In this document: positions 25,486-34,757 of the stretch, one piece after another | How the letters are laid out: every line of letters begins with the position of its first letter | Numbering within the stretch: the first letter of the stretch is position 1 | Origin: Streptomyces ochraceiscleroticus | Lineage (GTDB): Bacteria; Actinomycetota; Actinomycetes; Streptomycetales; Streptomycetaceae | Assembly (NCBI RefSeq): GCF_000720485.1 | Contig: NZ_JOAX01000015.1 | Span: 62,001 to 126,000 of the forward strand | Length of the DNA: 64,000 bases | Direction: 5' to 3' | Notes under the pieces: model-generated | Databases searched by the model: none | Told to the model about the DNA's origin: nothing | What the model saw: the letters and a program-made list of their open reading frames with translations, nothing else | Program-made: the position numbers and the translations under genes

Positions 25486-28017
25486 GTGGTGGGAAAACCT
25501 GCCGAGATTTCGGCAGCGGATCTGGTTGAATCTTCAACTATTAATAATGGGAGCAATGGAAGCACCGTGCCGGAGACGACCGGCACCGAGCGAATCCTCG
25601 CCGAGGTGCTGGCCGGTGTGGTGAGCGCCGAGCGGGTGCCGGTGGACAGCCACTTCTTCGACGACCTCGGCGCCAACTCCCTCGTGATGGCGCAGTTCTG
25701 CGCGCGGATCAGGAAGCGCGGCGACCTGCCGTCGGTCTCCATGAAGGACGTCTACCGCCACCCGACCATCCGCAGCCTGGCCATGTCCCTGCCGGTCCTC
25801 CCGCCCGCCACCGCCGAAGAGCAGGCACCGGCCGTCCCCGAGGACCCGGCGCCGGCCGGCAGCACGCCGCGGTACGTGCTGTGCGGTGCGCTCCAGCTCC
25901 TGATTTTCCTCGGCTACTCCTACCTCGCCGGACTGGTCACCATCCGCGGCTTCACCTGGGTCTCCGCGGGCTCCGGCCTGACCGGCATCTACCTGCGGTC
26001 GGCCCTTTTCGGCAGCGCCGGATTTCTCGGCATGTGCCTCTTTCCGGTCGCGGCCAAATGGATTCTCGTCGGCCGCTGGCGGACCATGGAATTCCCGGTG
26101 TGGAGCCTGGCCTATCTGCGTTTCTGGACGGTCCGGGTACTGATCCACGCGAACCCGATGAGGTTCTTCATCGGCAATCCGCTGTACGTGCTGTACCTCC
26201 GGGCCCTCGGCGCACGCATCGGCAAGAACGTCACGATCCTCTCGCCCGCCGTCCCCGTCTGCACCGACCTGCTCACCATCGGCGCCGGCACGGTGATCCG
26301 CAAGGAGGCGTACTTCCTCTGCTACCGGGCGCACGCCGGGCGGATCCAGACCGGCCCCGTCACCCTCGGCCGGGACGTCTTCATCGGCGAGCGCACCGTG
26401 CTGGACATCAAGACGTCGATGGGCGACGGCGCCCAGATCGGTCACGCCTCCGCGCTGCAGAGCGGCGAGGCCGTGCCGGCCGGGCAGCGGTGGCACGGCT
26501 CACCGGCGCAGCGCACGGACGTGGACTACGTACGCGTCGCACCGGCCGGCTGCAGCACCCTGCGCCGCTTCGGGTACGGCTTCCTCACCCTGGTCCAGGT
26601 GTGCCTCGTCTACGTGCCGCTGAGCGTCGGCGCGATGTACTTCCTGCTGACGGAGGTCCCCGCACTCGGCAGGTGGCTGGGCCCCGGCACAGAAGGGCTC
26701 ACCTCGGCGGCGCTGTACCTCGACGCGCTGGTCATCTCCGTGGTGGTGTTCTTCGGCTTCACCCTGCTGGGCATGGTCTGGCTGTTCACCGTGCCGCGCC
26801 TGCTGAACCTGATGATCGAGCCGGACAAGGTGTATCCGCTGTACGGCTTCCACTACTCGGTGCACCGCGCCGTCACGCGGATGACCAACAACAAGTTCTT
26901 CAAGTGGCTCTTCGGCGACAGCTCCTACATCGTCCACTACCTGCGCTACCTCGGGTACAACATGTCCCGGATCGAGCAGACCGGGTCGAACTTCGGCACG
27001 GACGTGGCGCACGAGACCCCGTTCCTGGCCACCATCGGCAGCGGCACGATGGTCGCCGACGGACTGTCCATCATCAACGCCGACTTCTCCAGCACGTCCT
27101 TCCGCGTCTCCACGGCGGAGATCGGCGCGCACAGCTTCCTCGGCAACTTCATCGCCTATCCCTCGGGCGGCAGGACGGGGGAGAACTGCCTGCTCGCGAC
27201 CAAGGTGATGGTGCCGCTGGACGGCGAGATCCGCGAAGGGGTGGGGCTGCTCGGCTCGCCGAGCTTCGAGATCCCCCGCACCGTGGAGCGCGACACGCGC
27301 TTCGACCACTTCCGCACGGGCGAGGAGTTCCGCAGGCGGCTCGCCGCGAAGAACCGGCACAACACCGTCACGATGGCGCTCCATCTGTTCCTGCGGTGGG
27401 TGCACGTCTTCGTGCTCACCGTGCTGGCCGTCGCGGCGATCGAACTGTACGGCGTGGTCGAGCAGTTGCTGATCGCGGCGTACATGGCGCTCAGCATGGC
27501 CTTCACCGCCGTGTACTTCAGCATGACGGAGCGGGTCATCCTGCGGTTCCGTTCGCTGCGGCCGCAGCTCTGCTCCATCTACGAGCCGTACTTCTGGTGG
27601 CACGAGCGCCTGTGGAAGGTGCCCGACAACCACTTCAACGCCTTCAACGGCACCCCGTTCAAGAACCTGATGTGGCGGATGCTGGGCGTCCGGCTCGGCC
27701 GGCGGGTCTTCGACGACGGCTGCTACATCACCGAGCGAACCCTCACCGCCATCGGGGACGACGCCACGCTCAACATGGGGAGCAAGATCCAGTGCCACTC
27801 GCAGGAGGACGGCACCTTCAAATCCGACCACAGCACCATCGGCGCCGGCTGCACGCTGGGCATCGGCGCCCTGGTCCACTACGGCGTGACGATGGGCGAC
27901 GGCGCGGTACTGGCCGCCGACTCCTTCCTGATGAAGGGCGAGGAGATCCCGCAGCACGCACGGTGGGCGGGAAACCCGGCCGCCGAAACGCACCGGGCGC
28001 CCCAGCGGACCGCATGA
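25486..28017 (+). CDS. Pls-type membrane peptide synthetase lacking an adenylation domain (T-TM2-C1-TM2-C2-TM2-C3)
   Basis: An 843-aa protein from GTG 25486 (AGGAG, 5-nt spacer). A peptidyl carrier domain comes first (HFFDDLGANSLVMAQF, phosphopantetheine Ser65). Then follow three soluble left-handed-helix acyltransferase-like domains, each preceded by two membrane helices (for example LQLLIFLGYSYLAGLVTI, LVQVCLVYVPLSVGAMYFLL, FVLTVLAVAAIELYGVVEQL). This is the exact C-terminal architecture of epsilon-poly-L-lysine synthetase (Pls), where these domains join monomers. Pls itself begins with an adenylation domain; here it is missing, so the carrier must be loaded in trans, most simply by the A domain of the next gene. 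Upstream in-frame codons to 25300 are less likely the start. Confidence 0.85.
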   Translation: MVGKPAEISAADLVESSTINNGSNGSTVPETTGTERILAEVLAGVVSAERVPVDSHFFDDLGANSLVMAQFCARIRKRGDLPSVSMKDVYRHPTIRSLAMSLPVLPPATAEEQAPAVPEDPAPAGSTPRYVLCGALQLLIFLGYSYLAGLVTIRGFTWVSAGSGLTGIYLRSALFGSAGFLGMCLFPVAAKWILVGRWRTMEFPVWSLAYLRFWTVRVLIHANPMRFFIGNPLYVLYLRALGARIGKNVTILSPAVPVCTDLLTIGAGTVIRKEAYFLCYRAHAGRIQTGPVTLGRDVFIGERTVLDIKTSMGDGAQIGHASALQSGEAVPAGQRWHGSPAQRTDVDYVRVAPAGCSTLRRFGYGFLTLVQVCLVYVPLSVGAMYFLLTEVPALGRWLGPGTEGLTSAALYLDALVISVVVFFGFTLLGMVWLFTVPRLLNLMIEPDKVYPLYGFHYSVHRAVTRMTNNKFFKWLFGDSSYIVHYLRYLGYNMSRIEQTGSNFGTDVAHETPFLATIGSGTMVADGLSIINADFSSTSFRVSTAEIGAHSFLGNFIAYPSGGRTGENCLLATKVMVPLDGEIREGVGLLGSPSFEIPRTVERDTRFDHFRTGEEFRRRLAAKNRHNTVTMALHLFLRWVHVFVLTVLAVAAIELYGVVEQLLIAAYMALSMAFTAVYFSMTERVILRFRSLRPQLCSIYEPYFWWHERLWKVPDNHFNAFNGTPFKNLMWRMLGVRLGRRVFDDGCYITERTLTAIGDDATLNMGSKIQCHSQEDGTFKSDHSTIGAGCTLGIGALVHYGVTMGDGAVLAADSFLMKGEEIPQHARWAGNPAAETHRAPQRTA

Positions 28018-28248
28018 CCCAGCGACCACCGCACATGCCGGACGACATGAACCGCGGTGCGCCGACCGGGACGGAGCAGCGGCCCCCTGGCACGGAGAGG
28101 GCGGCGGGGCCGCCGCCATCGGCACGTACCGGGAACCGGGCACCGAGGCCGGCCGGGGGGCCGGCCAGGAAACCGACGACAACGACCGCGCCGCTCCGGA
28201 CGGCGGCGCGCGGCACCGTGACAGCGGTGCACGGAGGGGGAAGATCCC

Positions 28249-31200
28249 ATGGCAATGCCGGCTGAGAGCGGTCGGGAATTCTGGCGGGGTGTACTCGTGG
28301 GAGGCGGCGCCACCGCGCTCCCGCGGTGGACCCGGCATCCGGTGCCGGGCGTCGCCGAGCAAGTGGCGAGCGTCCCGGCCGAGGTGGTCACGGCGGTACG
28401 CCGGCTGGCGGAGGAGCTGGCGGTGCCGTTCGACTCACTGCTGCTGGCCGCGCACGCCAAGGTCCTCGCGGCGCTGGCGGGCGAGCGGGACGTGGTGACC
28501 GGGCATGTCGCCGTACGGGACGGCCGGCCGCTGCCCTGCCCGCTGACGACCGGCGCCGCCACCTGGCGGGCGCTGGTGCACGACGTGGACCGCGCCGTCT
28601 CCGAGCTGCTGACGCACCGTGAGTTCCCGGTGGAGGAACTCCGCCGCGAACTGAGCGTCACAGGGCCGGAGTTCGAGACGGTGTGGGACCCGACCGGCGG
28701 CGAGGGCGAGCCGACCGGTAACACCGTGCTGTGGATGGGCGTCACGGCACGCGGCGAGGAACTGGTACTGCGGCTGCGGTACCGCACCGAGGCGCTGGAC
28801 GCGGCGTGCGTGGACCGGATCGCCGGCTACCACCGCCGCGCACTGGCGCTGCTGGCCGCCGGGCCCGACGCCGACCACACGCGGCAGAGCCTGCTGTCCG
28901 CGGGCGAACTCCGCCACCAGCTCGACGAGCTGGCCGGACCGCAGCGCGAGCTGCCCGACGCCCGCTTCCACGAGCTGTTCGAGCAGCGGGTACGCGCCCA
29001 CCCGGACGCCGTCGCCGCCGTACAGGGCACCCGGCAGTGGACGTACCGGGAGCTCAACGCCCACGCCAACCGGCTGGGCCGCGCCCTGCTGGCCAGGGGC
29101 CTGCGCCGGGAAGGCGCCGTCGCCGTGGTCACCGAACGCAACCTGGACTGGATGGCCGCCGTGCTGGCGGTCTTCAAGGCCGGCGGCGTCTACCTGCCCA
29201 TCGAGCCGCACTTCCCGGCCGACCGCATCGCCACCACGCTCTCCCGGGCGGAGTGCGGCCTCGTGCTGACCGAACCCGGCAGCACCGGCACCCTGGACGA
29301 GGCGCTGACCGCCGTGCCCGGCGCCCGCAAGCTCCTCATCGGCACCGCGTACGAGGAAGGACACACCGAGGACGACCTCGGCATCGTCATCGAGCCGGAC
29401 CAGCTCGCGTACATCTACTTCACCTCCGGCTCCACCGGCGAGCCCAAGGGCGCGATGTGCGAGCACGCCGGGATGCTCAACCACCTCTACGCCAAGATCG
29501 AGGACCTGGGCATCGGCGAGGGACAGGTCGTCGCCCAGACCGCACCCCAGTGCTTCGACATCTCGCTGTGGCAGCTCGTCTCCGCACTGCTGGTCGGCGG
29601 CCGCACGCTGCTGGTCGGACAGGACGCGGTGCTGGACGTCCAGCGGTTCATCGACACGGTCGCCGAGGGCCGGGCCGGCGTGGTCCAGGTCGTCCCGTCC
29701 TACCTCGAAGTCGTGCTGTCCGCGCTGGAGGCGGCGCCCCGCGAACTGCCCGACCTGCACTGCGTGTCCGTCACCGGAGAAGCCCTGAAGAAGGAGCTGG
29801 CCCAGCGGTTCTTCACGGTCCTGCCGGGCCTGAAGCTGGTCAACGCCTACGGCCTCACCGAGACCTCGGACGACACCAACCACGAGGTGATGCTCCGCGC
29901 GCCCGAGGGCGACCGGGTGCCGCTCGGCCCCGCCGTGCGCAATGTGCACGTCCGCGTCGTCGACGACCACCTCGCCCCGGTACCGCTCGGCGCCCCCGGC
30001 GAGATCGTCTTCTCCGGTGTCTGCGTCGGCCGCGGCTACGTGAACGACCCGGAGCGGACCCGGCAGGCGTTCCTGCCCGACCCGCACCGCCCCGGCGCCC
30101 GGCTGTACCGCAGCGGGGACCGGGGCCGCTGGCAGGCGGAGGGCAAGCTGGAGTTCCTCGGCCGCCGGGACACCCAGGTCAAGATCCGCGGCTTCCGCAT
30201 CGAGATCGGTGAGATCGAGAACGCGCTGCTGCGGATGGACGGCGTACGGGACGGCGCCGTGGTGGTCGCCGAGCGCGCCGACCGCAGCAAGCACCTCATC
30301 GCCTTCTACTCCGGACGCGAACTGGAGGTCACGGTGCTGCGCCAGGGGCTGGGGGAGTCGCTGCCCGGCTACATGGTGCCCGCCGCCTTCCACCACCTGG
30401 ACAGCCTGCCGCTGACCGCCAACAGCAAGATCGACCGCAAGGCGCTGACCGCGCTGGCCGGCCGGCTGGGGATGGCCGAGGAGGACTACCACGCACCGCG
30501 CACCGCCACCGAACGGCGGCTGGCCGCCGCCTGGTCCACCGTGCTCGGCATCCCGCAGGAACGCATCGGCCGGCGCGACCACTTCTTCGACCGCGGCGGC
30601 ACCTCCCTGTCGGCGGTGAAGCTCGCCGTCACCCTGAAGCGCGCCGTCTCCCTGAAGGACGTCACCCGCCACCCGGTCCTCGCCGACCTGGCCGACGTGG
30701 TCGACGGCCGCTCCGTACGCCGCGAGGGACTGCTGCACGCCCTCGCGGAGCCGGGCGGTGGCACCGCCGGGGCGCTCGTGTGCTTCCCGTACGCCGGCGG
30801 CAACGCGGTCAACTTCCAGCCGCTGGCCCGTGCCCTGCGCGGCACCGGGCGCGCGGTGTACGCCGTGGAACTGCCCGGGCACGACCTCGCGGCACACAGC
30901 GAGCCGTTCGCGTCCCTGGAGGACGTGGCCGAGCAGGCCGTCACCGAGATCGTCCGGCGCGGCCTGGACAACGTACTGCTGTGGGGCCACTCCTCGGGCA
31001 CCGCCTTCGCGGCCGAGACGGCCCGGCGCCTGGAACAGCGCGGCGTGACCGTCCAGCGTCTCTTCCTCGCCGCCCAGCTGCCCGGCGACGCCGCCGCCCG
31101 GCGCGCCGCCATGACCGTACTCGCCGCCCGCGACAACGCGCGCATCGCCGCGCAACTGTCGGCGGAGGGCGGCTACACCGAACTGGAGGAGCTGGACGCC

Positions 31201-31500
31201 CAGCGCGCCGAGCACGTCGGCGCGGCCTACCGCCACGACTGCCTCGCCGCCCACCAGTACTTCGCCGGCCTGCTGCAGGACCCGCCGGCGGAGAAGCTGT
31301 CCGCACCGGTCACCGTGGTCGTCGCCGCTGACGACCCGGTCACGGCCGACGCCCGCCTGCGCCACCTCGACTGGCAGCTGCTCGCCGAGGACGTGACGCT
31401 GCACGAACTGGCCGACGGCGGCCACTACTTCCTGCGCACCCGCCCCGACCGGGCGGCACAGGCCGTACAGGCCGCCGCCGCTTTGTTGGCTTCTTCTTGA
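28249..31500 (+). CDS. Nonribosomal peptide synthetase, partial C-A-T-TE
   Basis: A 1083-aa NRPS from ATG 28249 (GGAGGGGGAAG upstream). Residues 1-205 resemble only the C-terminal lobe of a condensation domain and lack HHxxxDG. The adenylation domain (about 240-730) has YIYFTSGSTGEPKG (near 388), CFDISLW, NAYGLTET and K725 in NSKIDRKAL. Aligned to GrsA by eye, the specificity residues read D-I-W-Q-S-T-A-D-D-K. Two Asp at the 330/331 positions would suit a substrate with an extra amino group. The carrier Ser is S786 (GGTSLSAVK), and a type II-like thioesterase follows (GHSSG, S915; GGHYF). It likely activates L-2,3-diaminopropionate made by the downstream SbnA/SbnB pair. Confidence 0.9.
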   Translation: MAMPAESGREFWRGVLVGGGATALPRWTRHPVPGVAEQVASVPAEVVTAVRRLAEELAVPFDSLLLAAHAKVLAALAGERDVVTGHVAVRDGRPLPCPLTTGAATWRALVHDVDRAVSELLTHREFPVEELRRELSVTGPEFETVWDPTGGEGEPTGNTVLWMGVTARGEELVLRLRYRTEALDAACVDRIAGYHRRALALLAAGPDADHTRQSLLSAGELRHQLDELAGPQRELPDARFHELFEQRVRAHPDAVAAVQGTRQWTYRELNAHANRLGRALLARGLRREGAVAVVTERNLDWMAAVLAVFKAGGVYLPIEPHFPADRIATTLSRAECGLVLTEPGSTGTLDEALTAVPGARKLLIGTAYEEGHTEDDLGIVIEPDQLAYIYFTSGSTGEPKGAMCEHAGMLNHLYAKIEDLGIGEGQVVAQTAPQCFDISLWQLVSALLVGGRTLLVGQDAVLDVQRFIDTVAEGRAGVVQVVPSYLEVVLSALEAAPRELPDLHCVSVTGEALKKELAQRFFTVLPGLKLVNAYGLTETSDDTNHEVMLRAPEGDRVPLGPAVRNVHVRVVDDHLAPVPLGAPGEIVFSGVCVGRGYVNDPERTRQAFLPDPHRPGARLYRSGDRGRWQAEGKLEFLGRRDTQVKIRGFRIEIGEIENALLRMDGVRDGAVVVAERADRSKHLIAFYSGRELEVTVLRQGLGESLPGYMVPAAFHHLDSLPLTANSKIDRKALTALAGRLGMAEEDYHAPRTATERRLAAAWSTVLGIPQERIGRRDHFFDRGGTSLSAVKLAVTLKRAVSLKDVTRHPVLADLADVVDGRSVRREGLLHALAEPGGGTAGALVCFPYAGGNAVNFQPLARALRGTGRAVYAVELPGHDLAAHSEPFASLEDVAEQAVTEIVRRGLDNVLLWGHSSGTAFAAETARRLEQRGVTVQRLFLAAQLPGDAAARRAAMTVLAARDNARIAAQLSAEGGYTELEELDAQRAEHVGAAYRHDCLAAHQYFAGLLQDPPAEKLSAPVTVVVAADDPVTADARLRHLDWQLLAEDVTLHELADGGHYFLRTRPDRAAQAVQAAAALLASS

Positions 31501-31523
31501 TAACAACGAAAGGAAGATCGGAA

Positions 31524-32528
31524 ATGTCGTTATTCCCGGCGTCCCTCCTCGACGTGGAACGCCAGCCAGGCAGGCCCCCGATGGTGCGGGCCGAGATCAC
31601 AGGTGACGCGCCGCGCTGGGTCGCCGAGCACCGGGACGCCCTGCGCGCCGCCGTTGCCGAACACGGCGCGGTGCTCGTCCGCGGCCTGGGCTTACGGGAC
31701 CCGGCCGGTACCGGAGCTGTTTTCCGGCTGCTGGCCACCGACCTGCTGAGGGAACAGGAGGCGTTCGCGCCCCGGCGGACCTATCCCGAGGAGGGCGTCT
31801 ACTCCTCCACCAAATGGCCGCCGAACCAGCAGATGTGCATGCACCACGAGCTGAGTTACACCCTCACCTTCCCCGGCCTGATGATGTTCGCCTGCCTGAC
31901 CGCGCCGGCCGAGGGCGGGGCCACCGCGGTGGCCGACGCGTCCGCCGTGCTCGACGCGCTGCCCACCGAACTGGTGCGGCGCTTCGAGCGGGAGGGCTGG
32001 CTGCTCACCCGCAGTTACAACGAAGAGATCGGCGCGCCCTGGGCCGAGGCGTTCGGCACCGAGAACCCCGCGGAGGTCGAGCGGTACTGCCGCGCGAACG
32101 CCATCGACTTCGCATGGCAGAAGGACGGCATCCTGCACACCCGCCAGCGCCGCAGCGCCGTGGTACACCACCCGGTCACCGGCCGGCGCTGCTGGTTCAA
32201 CCAGATCGCCTTCCTGAACGAATGGACCATGGCGCCCGAGGTGCGCGAGTACCTCGTGGACGAATACGGCGCCGACGGGCTGCCGTTCAACACCCGCTTC
32301 GGCGACGGCGCCCCCATCGGAGAGGACATCGTGCAACTGCTCAACGAGGTCTACGAGAAGCACACGGCCCGCGAGCCCTGGCAGGCCGGCGATCTGCTCC
32401 TGGTGGACAACGTCCGTACCGCGCACAGCAGGGAGCCCTTCGAAGGCCCGCGCGAGGTGCTGGTGGCGATGGCCGACGGGGTACGGCTGGCCGACTGCGC
32501 GCCCACGATCGAGGTGAGCCCCCGGTGA
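31524..32528 (+). CDS. SyrP/TauD-like Fe(II)/2-oxoglutarate dioxygenase with two TTA codons
   Basis: A 334-aa non-haem iron dioxygenase from ATG 31524 (AAAGGAAG upstream). The iron triad is visible: HxE in MCMHHELSYT and the distal His in VRTAHSREPFEGPR, whose Arg binds 2-oxoglutarate. SyrP-type members hydroxylate amino acids, often on an NRPS carrier. Here a beta-hydroxylation of the diaminopropionate unit is plausible but unproven. The gene starts 23 bp after the NRPS and overlaps the next by 4 bp (GTGA). Codons 3 (31530-31532) and 57 (31692-31694) are TTA, so translation should depend on the bldA tRNA and couple the cluster to development. Confidence 0.87.
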   Translation: MSLFPASLLDVERQPGRPPMVRAEITGDAPRWVAEHRDALRAAVAEHGAVLVRGLGLRDPAGTGAVFRLLATDLLREQEAFAPRRTYPEEGVYSSTKWPPNQQMCMHHELSYTLTFPGLMMFACLTAPAEGGATAVADASAVLDALPTELVRRFEREGWLLTRSYNEEIGAPWAEAFGTENPAEVERYCRANAIDFAWQKDGILHTRQRRSAVVHHPVTGRRCWFNQIAFLNEWTMAPEVREYLVDEYGADGLPFNTRFGDGAPIGEDIVQLLNEVYEKHTAREPWQAGDLLLVDNVRTAHSREPFEGPREVLVAMADGVRLADCAPTIEVSPR

Positions 32529-33595
32529 CGACCATCCACCCCACCGCCGCCGAAGCCACCGGCCAGGGGCCGAGGAAAGTGCCGCCGTTCGCGGTGGTCT
32601 CCGGCTCCCAGGTCCAGCGCGCCCTGCAGGGCCGCGAACGGGAACTCGTCGAGCTGGTCGAGGAGACCTACCGGCTGCACGGCGCCGGCCACACGGTCAA
32701 CCCGCCCTCGTACTTCCTGCGGTTCCCCGACCGGCCGTCCTCCCGGATCATCGCGCTGCCCGCATCGGTGGGCGGCCAGGAACCGGTCGACGGCCTGAAA
32801 TGGATATCCAGCTTTCCGGAGAACGTCGCGGCCGGCATTCCCCGGGCGTCGGCGGTCCTGATCCTCAACGACCACGACACCGGCTACCCGTTCGCGTGCC
32901 TGGAGAGCTCGATCATCTCCGCCACCCGCACGGCCGCCTCGGCGGCGTCGGCGGCCGACTGGCTCAGCCGCGGCCGGCCGCGGCCCGTGCGCGTCGGCTT
33001 CTTCGGTACGGGCCTCATCGCCCGCTACATCCACACGTTCCTGGCCGCCACTGGCTGGGCGTTCGAGGAGATCGGCGTGCACGATGTGTCCGCCGACAGC
33101 GCGGCGGGCTTCCGCACGTACCTCGAACAGTCCGGTACGAGCGGCCGTATCACCATCCACGACAGCGCCGAACAGCTCATCCGGCTGAGCGACCTGGTGA
33201 TCTTCGCCACCGTCGCGGGCCGGCCGCACGTCAGCGACGTGTCGTGGTTCGCACACCATCCGCTGGTGCTGCACGTCTCGCTGCGCGACCTCGCGCCGCA
33301 GATCGTGCTCGCCTCTGCCAACATCGTGGACGACGTCGAACACTGCCTGAAGGCCGACACCTCACCCCACCTGGCCGAACAGCTCTCCGGGGGCAGGGAC
33401 TTCCTGCACGGAACGCTGGCCGAGGTGATGGCGGGGCAAGTGCGGCCACCGGCGGACCGTCCGCTGGTCTTCTCGCCGTTCGGGCTGGGGGTCCTGGACC
33501 TGGCGGTCGGCAAGTACGTCTACGACGAAGTGGTCCGCTCGGGGGAGCTGCACGTCATCGACGGCTTCTTCCACGAGCTGCGCCGGTACGGATGA
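32525..33595 (+). CDS. SbnB-like N-(2-amino-2-carboxyethyl)-L-glutamate dehydrogenase (Dap biosynthesis)
   Basis: A 356-aa ornithine-cyclodeaminase/mu-crystallin fold enzyme. It shows the NAD Rossmann motif RVGFFGTGLIARYIHTFLAA, a substrate-binding stretch YFLRFPDRPSSRIIALPAS and the family block GYPFACLESSIISATRTAA. In staphyloferrin B synthesis SbnB oxidatively splits N-(2-amino-2-carboxyethyl)-L-glutamate into L-2,3-diaminopropionate plus 2-oxoglutarate. It overlaps the dioxygenase gene by 4 bp and lies 52 bp upstream of the SbnA-like gene, so one operon is likely. Confidence 0.87.
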   Translation: MTTIHPTAAEATGQGPRKVPPFAVVSGSQVQRALQGRERELVELVEETYRLHGAGHTVNPPSYFLRFPDRPSSRIIALPASVGGQEPVDGLKWISSFPENVAAGIPRASAVLILNDHDTGYPFACLESSIISATRTAASAASAADWLSRGRPRPVRVGFFGTGLIARYIHTFLAATGWAFEEIGVHDVSADSAAGFRTYLEQSGTSGRITIHDSAEQLIRLSDLVIFATVAGRPHVSDVSWFAHHPLVLHVSLRDLAPQIVLASANIVDDVEHCLKADTSPHLAEQLSGGRDFLHGTLAEVMAGQVRPPADRPLVFSPFGLGVLDLAVGKYVYDEVVRSGELHVIDGFFHELRRYG

Positions 33596-33647
33596 GCGGC
33601 CGGGTCCTACGGCCGCACATGGGGGGTCATCAAATGAGGGGGTCATC

Positions 33648-34634
33648 GTGCCAGTCATATCCGTTCCCCTGGACTTCAATGAGGAAGAGCTCTACGTCGA
33701 CCTGCGCTCGATCTTCGGACAGCCACTGTTCCTGAAGTGCGAGGGCTTCAACTTCGCCGGGTCGATCAAGCTGAAGGCGGCGGCGGAGATGGTCGAGGCC
33801 GCGGAGCGCGAGGGCGCACTGATGCCGGGATCGGTCCTGGTGGAATCCTCGTCCGGGAATCTGGGCGTGGCACTCAGCATGATCGCGGCGAGCAAGGGCT
33901 ACGGGTTCCTGTGCGTGACCGACCCGCGCTGCAACCTGTCGTCGCGGCGGATGATGGAGGCCCTGGGCAGCCAGGTCCACCTCATCGCCGAACCGGACGC
34001 CAACGGGGGCTGGCTGGGCGCGCGGATCGATTACGTGCGCGCCCTGTGCGCCTCCGACGACCGGTACGTCTGGCTGAACCAGTACACCAACCCGGGCAAC
34101 TGGAAGGCGCACTACCGCACCACCGCACCGGCCATCGCCCGTCAATTCCCGGACCTGGACGTGCTGTTCGTCGGCGCCGGCACCACCGGCACGCTGATGG
34201 GCTGCGCGCGCTACTTCTGGGAGTGGCACCGCAAGGTGCGGGTGATCGCGGTCGACAGCGTCGGCTCGGTCACCTTCGGCGGCCCGCCCGGCCGCCGAAT
34301 GATCCCGGGCCTGGGCACCAGTGTCCGCCCGGCGCTGCTGGACGAGTCCTATGTGGACGAGGTGATCCGGGTGGAGGAGGCCGACACCGTCCGTGCCTGC
34401 CACCGCCTGGCCCGCAGCGGATTCCTGTTCGGCGGATCCACGGGCACGGTGGTCAGCGGCGCGACCGACTGGCTGGCGCGTCATGAGGACCGCGACCTGA
34501 CAGCGGTGGCCATCGCCCCTGACCTCGGCGAGCGCTACCTCGACACCATCTACCAGTCCAACTGGCTGCAGGACCTCTATGGAGAGGAGATCCTCAGCTC
34601 CGACGAGCTGACAGCCGGCACCCGCTCGGCCTGA
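33648..34634 (+). CDS. SbnA-like N-(2-amino-2-carboxyethyl)-L-glutamate synthase (PLP enzyme)
   Basis: A 328-aa cysteine-synthase-fold PLP enzyme from GTG 33648 (ATGAGGGGGTCATC upstream). Visible are the PLP-lysine region CEGFNFAGSIKLKAA, the substrate loop ESSSGNLGVALS, and the phosphate-binding GAGTTGTLMG. SbnA joins O-phospho-L-serine and L-glutamate to make the substrate of SbnB. The pair therefore supplies L-2,3-diaminopropionate to the NRPS. Last gene of the operon, closed by a 20-bp perfect hairpin. Confidence 0.88.
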   Translation: MPVISVPLDFNEEELYVDLRSIFGQPLFLKCEGFNFAGSIKLKAAAEMVEAAEREGALMPGSVLVESSSGNLGVALSMIAASKGYGFLCVTDPRCNLSSRRMMEALGSQVHLIAEPDANGGWLGARIDYVRALCASDDRYVWLNQYTNPGNWKAHYRTTAPAIARQFPDLDVLFVGAGTTGTLMGCARYFWEWHRKVRVIAVDSVGSVTFGGPPGRRMIPGLGTSVRPALLDESYVDEVIRVEEADTVRACHRLARSGFLFGGSTGTVVSGATDWLARHEDRDLTAVAIAPDLGERYLDTIYQSNWLQDLYGEEILSSDELTAGTRSA

Positions 34635-34653
34635 CGCCGGGCTGAGACACTGC

Positions 34654-34700
34654 CGCCGCGCCCACCGGCCCCGCTGTGAACGGGGCCGGTGGGCGCGGCG
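34654..34700. terminator. Strong terminator closing the Dap/NRPS operon
   Basis: A 20-bp perfect GC stem (34654-34673 with 34681-34700) and a CTGTGAA loop, placed between the SbnA-like gene (+) and the convergent epoxide hydrolase (-). Confidence 0.9.
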
Positions 34701-34757
34701 TTCGCCGGGGCACGGAGGCGCGCCGGGGTGCGCGGCACCGAGGCGGGCGCCCCGTAC

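Noticed and set aside
28036..28265. Possible small gene between the two NRPS genes, considered as MbtH-like
   Set aside because: The translation is Pro/Arg/Thr-rich and lacks the MbtH motifs (NxExQxSxWP and similar).
28435..31506. 1023-aa open frame on the minus strand opposite the NRPS
   Set aside because: It is the antisense shadow of the NRPS gene; composition is typical of high-GC antisense frames and no motif is seen.
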